Assembly: GCF_023898315.1 (NCBI RefSeq)
Contig: NC_064618.1
Span: 186,859,548 to 186,923,547 of the forward strand
Direction of reading: 5' to 3'
DNA length: 64,000 nucleotides
From: Schistocerca nitens
Taxonomy: Eukaryota; Arthropoda; Insecta; Orthoptera; Acrididae
This document shows positions 1 to 10,559 of the stretch, piece by piece. The stretch's first letter is position 1. The number at the start of each line of letters is the position of its first letter. Under the pieces are notes generated by a model. The model did not search any database. It was given only the letters and a program-made list of their open reading frames with translations, and was not told the origin of the DNA. Made by a program: the position numbers and the translations under genes.

Positions 1-753
1 AAAATACAGTGAGCCAATGAATAGAGAACGACGTTGCCAGATCTCGACTGCAGAGCAGAGCACGGACGAGTGTCTTCAGTTTTAGAAACGTTCAGTCATA
101 AATAAATAGAACAAAAGCAATGTCTTGATAGCAAACTTTGTTTTATAGAAAGTTTGGAAAAACCATTCTTTATACAAATTGCTTCATATTCTATTAATTA
201 ATTAAACCAAACAAGCAATAAGACTCCTAATTCAGGCGATAGCAAGGAAAGGTGTTTGTATCAATTTCACGAACCGCTTTTTAGCAATAAAGAACAGCGG
301 TAATTGTTTATTTCCTATTGTACTTCGACGAAGTGCGAGTAATTCATAGGCATACCAACAGTGTTTGTCGGAATTCTTCGTGACCTGTTAGAGTCTTTGT
401 GGAGGTACTTTGCAGAACGAGCTGCGCTAGCTTAACGGTTTATCTCTGCTTAGCAACGTAAACAGAGATTGCAGTTTGGTTCGCATTGTGAAATAATTTA
501 AAAATATAGTTGTATTACAGACAGTTATACTTTGAGCGGTGTCCATTATCGTTCATACCCTTCTGACAAGCAATTACACAAAAGTTTCGTTTATCTGGGA
601 CCAGAATATCGGCTTTTGCGGCCGTCCTGAGCGGACGCGCTGTGGCGCTTCTGTTTGGATTTCATGACTCTGCGTAACAGTGTTGTGTAAGCTTGTGATT
701 GTGGTGATGCAGCATTTTAGTTTCCTTGTTTTCGCGAGCTGTTAACTGCTGAT

Positions 754-2268
754 ATGGCAACAATGTTTCCCAGAAAGCTTACCCTAAGATTTGGATTTGA
801 CAAAGCAACCCGTAATGTTCAGCCAAGTTCACTAGAAATTCATGACTGGATCGTTGACGTTATTGGCATTACTTCGGATCAGACGCACACTGCTTATTAT
901 GACTTGGAGCAATACTGCTTTTTTGTGAAGCTGCTTTCCCCGTTGGTGCTGGAACGGATTTTGCAGAAATTTGAAGGAAAAGCTGAATTCCGCCATCGCG
1001 ATAATTCGGTGAGTACAGTTACCATTTCAAATGCTGATGTTGATTATAAACAAGTCAGAGTATTTAATTTGCCCCCTGAGGTAGAAAACTGCTACTTAAA
1101 AGACGCATTATCTAAATACGGTGACATCAGGCAAATTCGTAATGAACTATGGTCAAGCCAGCATAGATTGCAATGCTTTAGTGGTGTTCGTTCTGTCGAT
1201 ATGCAAGTCAAACAAAAAATTCCATCTCATATTTTGGTTTGTGGCTACAAAGCGCACGTTATATACAATGGACAGACTTTGACTTGTCATATATGTAATG
1301 AAAGTGGGCATCTCCGGCAAAACTGTCCAAAAAAGGTGTTCGTATTGCAGAATAATTTACAACAGCGTAAAAGGTTAACATTGGCTGATCTTGTGACTGA
1401 AAATCAGATGACGGGTGGTGAAGTTTCCAGCATTTCGGGGAATGTAGACGACAGGCCACAAAATACTCTTGAAGCATTTCCACCATTACTCAGGAAAGAC
1501 ACTGTAGACAATCCGGCTGGAAAAAGTAGTATAGCCACTAACAAGAGACGTCGAACTTGTGACGGCAGTAGCACAGAAGAAGAAGATATCAACCTGTCGC
1601 TGAAAGCTGTAGGTGACATTCAGAAAACAGTACTGCAAACTGTTTCAGACAATATTGTCAGCATAGATTCGAACTCTGAGTCAAGTACATCAGTAGACAA
1701 ATCGAATACGCTACCATCACCGGAACAGGTCGAAGTGACATCAGAGTCCCATTCTGTAGCGCTGGACGCGCCAGTAGATGGCAATGCGCTGCTCTTGGTG
1801 ACGCCACAACCCAGCGCTGCAGTACCCGTACGTCAACCAATGCAGACAGATTCACTCGCGGATGCAACTGAAAGCAAACATGAAGAGGTAGCGAGTGATT
1901 GTCAACAACAGGCGACGTCACAGCCCAAATCCCAAGACGAAGAAGCGGAGTTTTACAGCAATAACACACAAACAGTAAACGAAAGTGTTCATAGAAGTGA
2001 TGGGGCATTGGAAGAATGTTTGCAAACTGCTTCTGCGTCGCCTTTGGCAGACGAGATGGTGGCACACGACTGCCCCTCAGATCCACCGACACCGCCCTCG
2101 GTGGAAAACTGCTCAGGAGGTGGGCGGAGCAGACATTCGGTGAAGGCTAGTGTCAATGCAAACCGCAAGAAAAGTAAAAAGAAAGGTTCTAATGCAAACC
2201 GTGACGGTGGTCTCCAGTCAGATTCTCAGGAAGTGTCCGGCATGGAGTGGCATGAAATGATAGACTAG
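754..2268 (+). CDS. LINE ORF1 protein (RRM-like region plus CCHC zinc knuckle)
   Basis: An intact 504-residue reading frame. ORF1 proteins of this class bind the element RNA in a ribonucleoprotein with ORF2 protein. Around residues 99-125 there is an RRM-like stretch (VRVFNLPPEV, then ALSKYGDI). A single C-x2-C-x4-H-x4-C knuckle follows, with C178, C181, H186 and C191. The second half is Ser/Thr/Glu-rich and low in complexity, ending in a basic Lys/Arg-rich patch near residue 470. The ATG at 754 is the first start in this frame. The stop is 21 bases before the ORF2 ATG, the usual bicistronic spacing. No frameshift or internal stop is seen, so this ORF looks recently active. Confidence 0.85.
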   Translation: MATMFPRKLTLRFGFDKATRNVQPSSLEIHDWIVDVIGITSDQTHTAYYDLEQYCFFVKLLSPLVLERILQKFEGKAEFRHRDNSVSTVTISNADVDYKQVRVFNLPPEVENCYLKDALSKYGDIRQIRNELWSSQHRLQCFSGVRSVDMQVKQKIPSHILVCGYKAHVIYNGQTLTCHICNESGHLRQNCPKKVFVLQNNLQQRKRLTLADLVTENQMTGGEVSSISGNVDDRPQNTLEAFPPLLRKDTVDNPAGKSSIATNKRRRTCDGSSTEEEDINLSLKAVGDIQKTVLQTVSDNIVSIDSNSESSTSVDKSNTLPSPEQVEVTSESHSVALDAPVDGNALLLVTPQPSAAVPVRQPMQTDSLADATESKHEEVASDCQQQATSQPKSQDEEAEFYSNNTQTVNESVHRSDGALEECLQTASASPLADEMVAHDCPSDPPTPPSVENCSGGGRSRHSVKASVNANRKKSKKKGSNANRDGGLQSDSQEVSGMEWHEMID

Positions 2269-2289
2269 CGGGAAAAAGGTCACTCCCCT

Positions 2290-5200
2290 ATGTTACAGTC
2301 ATATACGATTACCACGTTAAACATTAATAGGATACAGTCGGATGTTAAAATAGCTGCTCTGAAACAGTTTCTGTATGAGTCAGCGACGGATATTGCTCTC
2401 CTACAGGAAGTGGTATTCCCACAATTAAATTTTTCCAATTACGTTGATTTTTACAATATTTCCACTGAAACGAATGTTGGCACGGCCATTTTAGTTAGAG
2501 AAGGCATCCCCGTACATGACGTTGATAAATTAGAATCGGGGCGAGGTATTGGAATAAATGTAGCAGGAGTTACTATAGTCAATTTATATGCTCCTTCTGG
2601 CAGCAGTAATAGAGCTGCAAGAGCCACATTCTTTAATGAAAGCGTAATTTATTTACTGAGGAAAAACCCCCTCCAACTTATAATAGGGGGAGATTTTAAT
2701 TGTGTATTGAGTCGAAAGGATCAAATCCCCAACTTCAATTACTCAACTGACTTGAGACGTCTTGTTGTTGATTTAAAATTAAAAGATGCGTGGGAAATAA
2801 AATACCCAACAATGGTGAACTTCACTCATATTGTTGCGAATTCCTGTAGTAGAATTGACAGAATTTACGTATCGGAAAATTTAGCAGATAAAGTACTGAA
2901 AACAGAAACTGTTCCCGTTAGTTTTTCCGATCACAGTGCGTTGTTGACCTGCGTAAATTTATCACCACAACCCACCCGAAGAGTAAGAAGCCAGTGGAAT
3001 CTAAATACAACGTTATTATCAGAAGAAGACTTACAAGATGCACTAACCAGAGCTTGGGAAATGTGTCTCCGTTCACTGAACAACTTTCCAAGTGTGATAG
3101 AATGGTGGACACAACGAGCGAAACCGAAGCTAAGGAAAATTTTAATATTTTTTAGTATATATATGGCCAGAGAAAGGAAACAGACTGTAGAATTCTACTA
3201 CAGCGTGCTCAGGGACCTCTACGATCAGACAGATGCAATTCCTACAAGATTAAAAGACATCAAGAAAATAAAAGCAAAGTTAATAAGTCTGAATCGTAAG
3301 GAACTGGAGGGACTTAAAATAAAATCCAAAGCAAAGTCAGTCACTGAAGATGAGACTGCTGCATTGTACCACCTTGTCAGACACGCCAAGAATAGAAGAA
3401 GTTTCATGGATGAACTTCAAATAGGTGATGGTACCATAATCACCACCCAGAAGGAAATAATTAAAGAGATCTCAGCGTACTATGAAAGTATGTATGCGTC
3501 AGGGGAAACAAACGAAGAAGAATACGATGAGCTCTTTGGTACATATCTTCCACGAATATCGCGAGATGATGATGAGAACATTTCTTCGAACATCACCAAG
3601 GAAGATGTATTAGAAATCGTGTGCAGCTCCCCTGCTAGAAAATCTCCAGGACCTGACGGATTGCCCATTGAATTCTATAAACGATTTTGGACCCTAATAG
3701 GAGAAAAGTTCACCGAAATTGTCAATGAAGTCTTACAAGGAAAGCCAGTGCCTGCAGAGTTCAAACAATGCAAAATCGTGTTGATCCCGAAGAACAGAGG
3801 CTGCAAATAAATAAACAACCTACGGCCGATTTCGCTTTTAAATTCTGATTATAAAATTATAGCTCGAGTAATTAACAAGCGCTTTACACCATGCACTGCT
3901 GACATCATAGGCCAACAGCAGACTTGTGCTTTTAGAAGAACGATTTTACAAACTGCGGCTTTGTATCGCGATGTCATTGCGCTAGCGCAGGCTAGAAACA
4001 TAAAATGTGGACTGGTTTTCATAGACTTCCATAAGGCATTTGATCAAATTAATCACAAATACCTTATAGAGATAATGCGCCGAATGGACTTCCTGCCAAA
4101 AACCATCGACATCATCAAGAACATGGCTATGGGTGTTACTGCACAAATCTCCGTTAATTGTCAACTAACAAAAAAAATTGAAATAAAAAGGGGTGTTACC
4201 CAAGGAAGTCCCTTATCCATGCTCCTGTTCGTTATATCGCTGGAACCTTTCTTGAGACAGCTACAGCACAGGCTGACAGGCATTACCATTCAAGGAACAA
4301 AGACCGTGGTTGGTGCTTACGCGGACGATGTAGGCGTAATCATCAGAGACCAAACAGATGTGACACAACTAGAGATGATACTTGCAAAATACTGTTCCGC
4401 ATCAGGTGCGAGGGTAAATGAAAATAAAAGTAAATTTCTAAATATAAAGCGGCTTGCTAACTTACGCATTGAGTGGGCGAACAATGTTAATGAACACAAA
4501 GCTCTTGGAATGGCATTGACAACGTCCCTTTTAAAAATGATAGCAATAAATTGGCGGGAGGTGGCAAGAAAAATCAAAGGAGCTTTGATTGAAAACTGTC
4601 AACGTAGCATAGACCAGTTCCAGAGAATACTGTTTATCAACACGTGTATTTTATCCAGGGGCTACTACATAGCACAGGTTCTCCCCATTCCATCAATGGT
4701 GGCGAAGACGATCATGTCCACCTTAGCAAAGTTCTTGTGGAAAGGGGAATTGTTTCGAGTGCCGGTGAAGACAGCAGTTTTGGATCCAAGCAATGGAGGA
4801 ATGGGTCTAACCGACATCAAGTCTAAAGCGATGGCACTGTATGTCAAACGAACATGGAGCATAATGTGTAATGATCCAGGGTGCATTACAGCAAAACTGT
4901 ACGATATTGTCAGGCCAGAAAGTGTAGAGCCGCCGATAAACATACAAAAAATAAGTTTTAAGCTGAAACACATTAGGGAGTATTATCTTGAACTAAGTTA
5001 TCTCAGTAAAAAGATTTTAAACTCCAAAAACGTTACAGCAAAGGCGATTTTAGCTGAAAGACGGAAACAAGAAAGGAAAAATAAAATAGAAACCAAATAT
5101 GCTGGAATAGCATGGAATGTGATCTGGAAAAACATCAGTAGTGATGTTCTTTCGTCTGACGTGAGAACAGCGTGGTACAAGGTAGTCAATAACATCATCA

Positions 5201-5610
5201 GCACTAATGAGCGTCTCTTTGCCATCGGTTTAAGTGACACAAATCTCTGCAGCAAATGCAACCTCGTTGATAGTGTGCCTCATCGTTACACTTGTGGAGA
5301 TCGGATTATCAACTGGAGGTGGACCAGGGAGAAAATTGCTCAAATAACAAGAACTTCAGCAAACAATGTACCGACTAACATTTTCTTCAGACCAGAGGAA
5401 AGTTACTACCCTCAGGCAAAAAATAACGCAGTGATTTGGTTAATGGGCAAATATACAAGTTATGTTTTTAACAATATTGGGAGCGATGAACATATTGAAT
5501 ACAAGATGTATATGGAAAATGAATTCGAGAAAACACTTAAGTATCAGAATCACAATAAGAAATATGGTAACATGCTCCGAATTGTCTTCAACAGAATGGG
5601 TATAGGTTAG
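2290..5610 (+). pseudogene. LINE ORF2: AP endonuclease plus reverse transcriptase, one in-frame nonsense codon
   Basis: One continuous frame of 1107 codons broken only by TAA at 3808-3810 (codon 507). The N-terminal APE-type endonuclease shows TTLNIN at its start, GGDFN near residue 134 and SDHSALL near 212. The reverse transcriptase follows: SPGPDGLPIEFY, then NLRPISLL just after the stop, IDFHKAFDQINH near 578, GVTQGSPLS near 635, and the catalytic YADD near 677. A C-terminal Cys/His motif (CSKCNL...PHRYTC) starts at residue 987, as in zf-RVT domains. The stop falls between the endonuclease and the RT core, so an intact polymerase would not be made from this copy without readthrough. Everything else is uninterrupted, which implies a young insertion. 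Confidence 0.9.
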
Positions 5611-6114
5611 GAACTGGATTCCTAGTAGAGAGGGAATGGATTGGGTCACGTTTCCGACCCTAACCTCACCTGCAAGTCACACATGAAAAATAAATCAGCA
5701 GTACAGCAGATACAAGAATATGACGAGAAACACTTGGTGTCATAAAGGAAGATCTTGAACTCCCTAAGGATGCGTTCAGAAGGCTGGAACTGACAAAAAA
5801 ACAAGGCAGTGAAGGACTTTGCGATGTCGCTGTTCGGGACTTCTCTTCTGTCCATGTAATTTACCCTGGAAGGAACACACATCAAGGATTTACTGAATGA
5901 TTAATTTTGGTCTGGGAAATGATTATGAGGAACCGGCTGCAGAAGAAGAAAATGTGCATGCTGATCTGCCACCAGTTGAAGGTGACAGTGAAGGTGCTAT
6001 ATTGTGTTACTGCTAAAGACTCATTTTTTGAATGCTGTAATTTATGACTGCAATTATCTGTCACCTTATTTACGTCATTTCATTGTAGCCATTTTTGTTA
6101 CTGTTTTTGGTGAA

Positions 6115-6205
6115 TAAAAAAAAACGGTTAAGGCGTTGGGTTAGTAAGCGGCAGGTAAACAGTTCAAACCTTGTGTGATGCTAAATATTTTCTTTATTTA
6201 AAAAC
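6115..6205 (+). other. A-run followed by weak tRNA-like stretch
   Basis: An A9 run is followed by a segment with a possible A-box-like part and a B-box-like AGTTCAAACC. It may be the remnant of a tRNA-derived SINE or chance. Cloverleaf pairing was not established. Confidence 0.25.
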
Positions 6206-6287
6206 AATATCGAAGTGTCTTACTTCACGAATTTTATTCGTTTGAATGCAATTTTTTGAAATTTCTAGTGCTTTATCTCTTCATTAA

Positions 6288-6784
6288 CCCTTTCGCTGCT
6301 GCAGTCACGTGCTCCCCGCATTCCGCGCTGTGCGCGATTTTGTCATCACTGCACTGCTTTGACACTCTTCTAAATCGATTCCAGAAAACCTATTTGGCCC
6401 AAAAATTAGATTTTTACACATCTTATTGACTGATACCTTCCCCCCATAAATGACGTAATTTTGTTACGATGTTCAAAGCAGTTATTATGCAGCATTAAAT
6501 GTAGTAAACCATTGCACGAAATTTTGAAGAGTTTGCGGAGGTAAAAAGTCCATAGAGTATACTTTCCGTATGGTCGATTTTAGTTGCCACAATGTTGAGA
6601 ATGAAATGTGGACAAGATACCTAAATTTCATATAAAATTTACTGTATGACAATATCTCATTTAATTTAAGTACCACATAGGTGTCGTATGTAATATTGAG
6701 AAATATTCCGTCTTTAGCGACTGTAATAAAAGTTTTATTTACACCGGGCGCGTTTGGCTTTATTTTAAAGCACTTCAATCAATG
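6288..6784 (+). repeat. left arm of foldback element
   Basis: The reverse complement of 7187-7713. It differs mainly by about 30 bases that are present only in the right arm (around 7617-7650) and by scattered substitutions. Confidence 0.85.
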
Positions 6785-7186
6785 AAAGGTATGGCACATG
6801 CACAATGGTACTCATGTTCTCTTTCTTGTTTTTGTTCCACAGTCGCAGTTTTACCAATGGTATTGAAATATATTCCTCTTCTGCAACTGTAATAAGCGAC
6901 TTATTTAGACCAAACGCGTTTCTCTCTTTTGAAGCATCTTCAGTGGACAGTATTTTGTCCCCTCCATTGCCAAGTCACCTTTCGTAGTTTTGAGCTGCGG
7001 TAACACAATATTCAACGTTTGTATCGGCTGATCAGTGTTTTAGCAAATAAATGCTGTTTGTGTGTGCCACACACAAAAATTACATTTGACATAGCTCAGA
7101 GCACTTCACTGATAGACGGTATATTCAAGTCCTAATGTTTTTGTAAGTCCACAGTTTTGTTTAATGTACTATGTGTACTTCCTTTT

Positions 7187-7713
7187 TATTGATTGAAGTG
7201 CTGTAAAATAAAGCCAAACGTGCCCGGTGTAAATAAAACTTTTGTTACAGTCGCGAAAGACGGAATATTTCTCAATATTACATACGACACATATTTGGTA
7301 CTTAAATTAAATGAGATATTGTCATACAGTAAATTTTATATGAAATTTAGGTATCTTGTCCACATTTCATTCTCAACATTGTGGCAACTAAAATCGACCA
7401 TACGGAAAGTATACTCTATGGACTTTTTACCTCCGCAAACTCTTCAAAATTTCGTGCAATGGTTTACTACATTTAATGCTGCATAATAACTGCTTTGAAC
7501 ATCGTAACAAAATTACGTCATTTATGGGGGGGAAGGTATCAGTCAATAAGATGTGTAAAAATCCAATTTTTGGGCCAAATAGGTTTTCTGGAATCGATTT
7601 AGAAGAGTGTCAAAGCAGTCGGAACACCATGTGTCTGCACAGGCGAGCAGTGCAGTGACAAAATCGCGCACAGCGCGGAATGCGGGGAGCACGTCTCTGT
7701 AGCAGCGAAAGGG
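7187..7713 (-). repeat. right arm of foldback element
   Basis: Inverted partner of 6288-6784. Both arms keep a 97-codon open frame (7193-7486 plus strand; 6778-6485 minus strand) that differs at only four residues. I recognise no domain in it. Confidence 0.85.
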
Positions 7714-7717
7714 TTAA

Positions 7718-8005
7718 TGCGGCCGTGGTGGCTTTACTTAATAAACTGCGCGCTCCCCCCTAAACGTAAGCTTGCGAACTATATGCTATACTATGGCGCT
7801 GCTTCTCATGGAGCGTGCGTCGTTTGCAACTGGCAACGCAGCAATCTCCCGCGTCTGGGCGAGCAAGCGCGAGCCGCCAAGATAAAAGAATTCAACTATA
7901 GTTTGATTTAATCGGCAGGTAGTAACAAACAACAACGCTTCACTCAATTCGTAATTTTCTCTTATACCTCCACAAGATTTTTACCGGTATTGTTGATGGC
8001 TTTTA
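7718..8005. other. unassigned spacer
   Basis: A short GC-richer stretch between two transposons. I see no gene, RNA or repeat signature. Confidence 0.5.
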
Positions 8006-8279
8006 CACTATTAGATCAAAAGTATTCGGACATCCGTCTCAAAATAACTTACGAGTTCGTGGCGCCCTCCATCGGTAATACTGGACTTCAGCATGGTGTT
8101 GCGCCACCCTTAGCCGTCCACCCCCAGTAGCTGAGTCGTCAGCGCGACAGAATGTCAATCCTAAGGGCCCGGGTTCTATTCGCAGCGGTGTCGAAGATTT
8201 TATCAACTCACGGACTGGGTGTTGTGTTGACCTAATTATCATCATTTCATCTCCATCGACGCGCAAGTCGCGAAAGTGG

Positions 8280-9479
8280 CGTCAGATCGAAGGACCTGCA
8301 CCCGGCGAAGGTCTGCCCGAGAGGAGGCCTTCGTCACACAACATGTATATACCCTTAGCCTTGATGACAGCTTCTACTCTCGCAGTCATACGTTCCGTCA
8401 GGTGATGGAAGGTTTATTGGGGAATGGCGGCATATTACGGTGTTCTGTAGGGTTCAGGTCAGGACTCTGTGCAGGTCAGTCCATTACAGGCATGTTACTG
8501 TCGTGTAACCACTCCGCCACAGGCCGTACATTATGAACAGGTGCACGATCGTGTTGAAAGATTCAGTCGTCATCGCCAAATTGCTCTTCAACAGTGGGAA
8601 GCTAGGAGGTGCTTAAAACAGCAATGTAGGCCTCTGCTGTGAAAGTGCCACGCAAAACAACAATGGGTGCAAGACCCCTCCATGGAAAACACGAGCACAC
8701 CATAACACCACCGCCTGAGAATTTTGCTGTTGGCACTACACACGCTGGCGTTCGTTATACCCACACCCTGTCACCGGATTGCCACATTGTGTTCCGTGAC
8801 TCGTCACTCCACACAACGTTTTCCCACTGTTCAATTGTCCAATGTTAACTCGAGGCCCCGTTTGGCATTCACCGGCGTGATGTGTGCCTTATGAGCAGCC
8901 TCTTGACCATGAAATCCAAGTTTTGTCACCTCCCACCTAACTGTCATAGTACTTGCAGTGGATCCTGATGCAGCCTGGAATTCCTGTGTGATGGTCAGGA
9001 TAGATGTCTGCCTATTACACATTACGACTCTCTTCAACTGCCGGTGGTCTCTGTCAGTCAACAGACGAGGTCGCCGGCATCTCGTGGTCGTGCGGTAGCG
9101 TTCTCGCTTCCCACTCCCGGGTTCCCGGGTTCGATTCCCGGCGGGGTCAGGGATTTTCTCTGCCTCGTGATGGCTGGGTGTTGTGTGCTGTCCTTAGGTT
9201 AGTTAGGTTTAAGTAGTTCTAAGTTCTAGGGGACTGATGACCATGGATGTTAAGTCCCATAGTGCTCAGAGCCATTTGAACCATTTTGAACAGACGAGGT
9301 CGGCCTGTACGCTTTTGTGCTTTACGTGTCATTTCACATTTCCACTTCACTATCACATTGGAAACAGTGGACCTAGGTATGCTTAGGAGTGTAGAAATCT
9401 CGTGCACATACGTATGACACAAGTGAAGCCCAATCACCCCACCACATTCTAAATCCGTGAGTTGCGCGGAGCGCCCCAT
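8280..9479 (-). pseudogene. Tc1-like transposase pseudogene (DD34E type)
   Basis: Reading down the minus strand, the N-terminal HTH region starts at Met 9479 (MGRSAQLTD) and runs to the RTGRPRL linker, where a SINE interrupts it. The frame resumes at 9061 (LTDRDHRQLKRVV). The catalytic regions follow in decayed frames: WSDES near 8810, QHDRAPVH near 8550, and SPDLNPTEH near 8475. Several stops and frameshifts are present, so it is inactive. Known role of the family: cut-and-paste transposition at TA dinucleotides. Confidence 0.8.
9074..9288 (+). mobile_element. tRNA-headed SINE, head type B
   Basis: Flanked by a 14-bp target-site duplication AACAGACGAGGTCG (9060-9073 and 9289-9302) inside the Tc1 transposase. 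The head is tRNA-like with a B-box (GGTTCGATTCC). The tail (about 9195-9288) is the tail shared with all type A copies in the window and ends in the GAGCCATTTGAACC motif. Transcription of such SINEs is by RNA polymerase III from the internal promoter (family knowledge). Confidence 0.9.
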
Positions 9480-9624
9480 TCTGCTCTCTCACGATGATTA
9501 ATGACTACTGAGGTGGCTGATATGGAGTACCTGGCAAAATATGGCAGCACAACGCGCCTAATATGAAAAACTATGTTTTTTTTTTTGGGGGGGGGGGGTC
9601 CGGATACTTTTGATCATGTAGTGC

Positions 9625-10290
9625 ACTTCTGTACTGAATATTGATCTTTTTTGTGTAGGTATGTCATCCGAAAAATATGGTATAGTTTACTGCTCCATTT
9701 AAAAGGCCAATAGTCTGTTCTGCAGCGGCAGGATTGGGAAAGCCCGCAAAAACGTGCCAATGGAAAACGTAGAGGGAGCGAAGAGAGCGAGTCAGTCAAT
9801 AACAAGAGACCAGTCCGTCGATAGCAACCAAACTGTGAACAATCTATCGTGGATGCTAGCCCAAAATACGTACGACTCTAAGAAACTAGAGTCTTAAATG
9901 GATGTTTATTTCGCGTGCAAATATGTCGAATGATGATATTGAACTACATACCAATTGCAGATATGAAGAAGAGGCATGTGTGAGCAATGTGAACTCTGAT
10001 GTTGTACCCACGAAATACTATACGATGCCGTCGCAGCACTTCACATCATAACGTCCAGGCAAAGTAATTTTTCCTTACAATTGTTAAAAAACATAGTCCT
10101 GTATTTGTTGTGTATTAATCGGTGGGTATACTGGAAATATTTAATTTACCAATGGATCCAGAGTTTTACTGACCTAATTCATGTTCCCTGTGACACGGCC
10201 CCCTTCCGCATCCTAAAATACAACTTAGCGTCATATTTGCAAAGTGAATTTGTCTAATTAATCCTAACAAAGAATGTCGGAGGTTTGTAA
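9625..10290. other. unassigned AT-rich spacer
   Basis: No exon, transposase motif or tRNA-like head seen on either strand. Confidence 0.5.
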
Positions 10291-10299
10291 ATGCTTGGA

Positions 10300-10550
10300 A
10301 AATAAATTTGTTGATTGACCATTACCTGCTTACAGGCGTTGATAAATATCAACGCGGACCACTGAAAATGTATGCCCCATCCGGAGCTCGATTCCGGGAT
10401 CTCCTGCCACCATGGCAGACGCTCCATCCGACTGAGCCATCGACGACACAGAGGATAGAGCGACTGCTCGGACATCTCTGGCGCGCTCCCCGTGAGATCC
10501 ACACTTCCAACTTACTGTCTACACGCTACATTTGTAGTGTCCCTGACCAC
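10300..10550 (-). mobile_element. tRNA-derived SINE of another family
   Basis: On the minus strand there is a tRNA-like head with an A-box-like TGGCTCAGTCGGA, a B-box-like GGAATCGAGCTCC and a GGGGCATA junction, followed by a body unlike the type A/B tail. No clear target-site duplication was found. Confidence 0.6.
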
Positions 10551-10559
10551 TAAAAAGCT

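Larger units (their letters stand above)
1..6128 (+). mobile_element. Tx1/L1-like two-ORF LINE, nearly full length
   Basis: A non-LTR retrotransposon with a leader of at least 753 bases (its 5' end is not delimited), ORF1, a 21-base spacer, ORF2, and a 3' region. The 3' end is uncertain. A short A-run preceded by an AATAAA-like string lies at about 6115-6128, and I take it as the likely tail, but no target-site duplication was established. Clade assignment rests on ORF1 (RRM-like plus one CCHC knuckle) and on the reverse transcriptase block and C-terminal Cys/His motif of ORF2. These look most like the Tx1/L1 group, though a different APE-type clade is possible. The element lies on the strand opposite the sidestep gene, downstream of its last visible exon. 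Confidence 0.85.
6288..7713. mobile_element. piggyBac-like foldback (long-TIR) non-autonomous element
   Basis: A 1.43-kb element flanked by TTAA at 6284-6287 and 7714-7717, with termini that begin CCCTTTCGCTG on each strand. TTAA duplication plus a CCC-start is the hallmark of piggyBac-type transposition. The ends are extended inverted arms of about 500 bp. No transposase is encoded. The middle (6785-7186) contains a diverged further copy of part of the left arm (about 6862-6955, compare 6700-6790). The arms are roughly 98 percent identical by eye across the central 300 bases, so the insertion is young. Confidence 0.8.
8006..9624 (-). mobile_element. Tc1-like DNA transposon relic
   Basis: The terminal inverted repeats share a GATCAAAAGTAT core (about 8014-8026 and 9605-9616), with TA-rich flanks. 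The minus strand encodes a decayed transposase. A type B SINE has inserted into the N-terminal half. It belongs to the same family as the element at 22682-23905, as the transposase fragments are closely similar. Confidence 0.85.

Noticed and set aside
9074-9170. Possible functional tRNA gene
   Set aside because: Cloverleaf is incomplete and the sequence is joined to a SINE tail with target duplications, so it is a SINE head.
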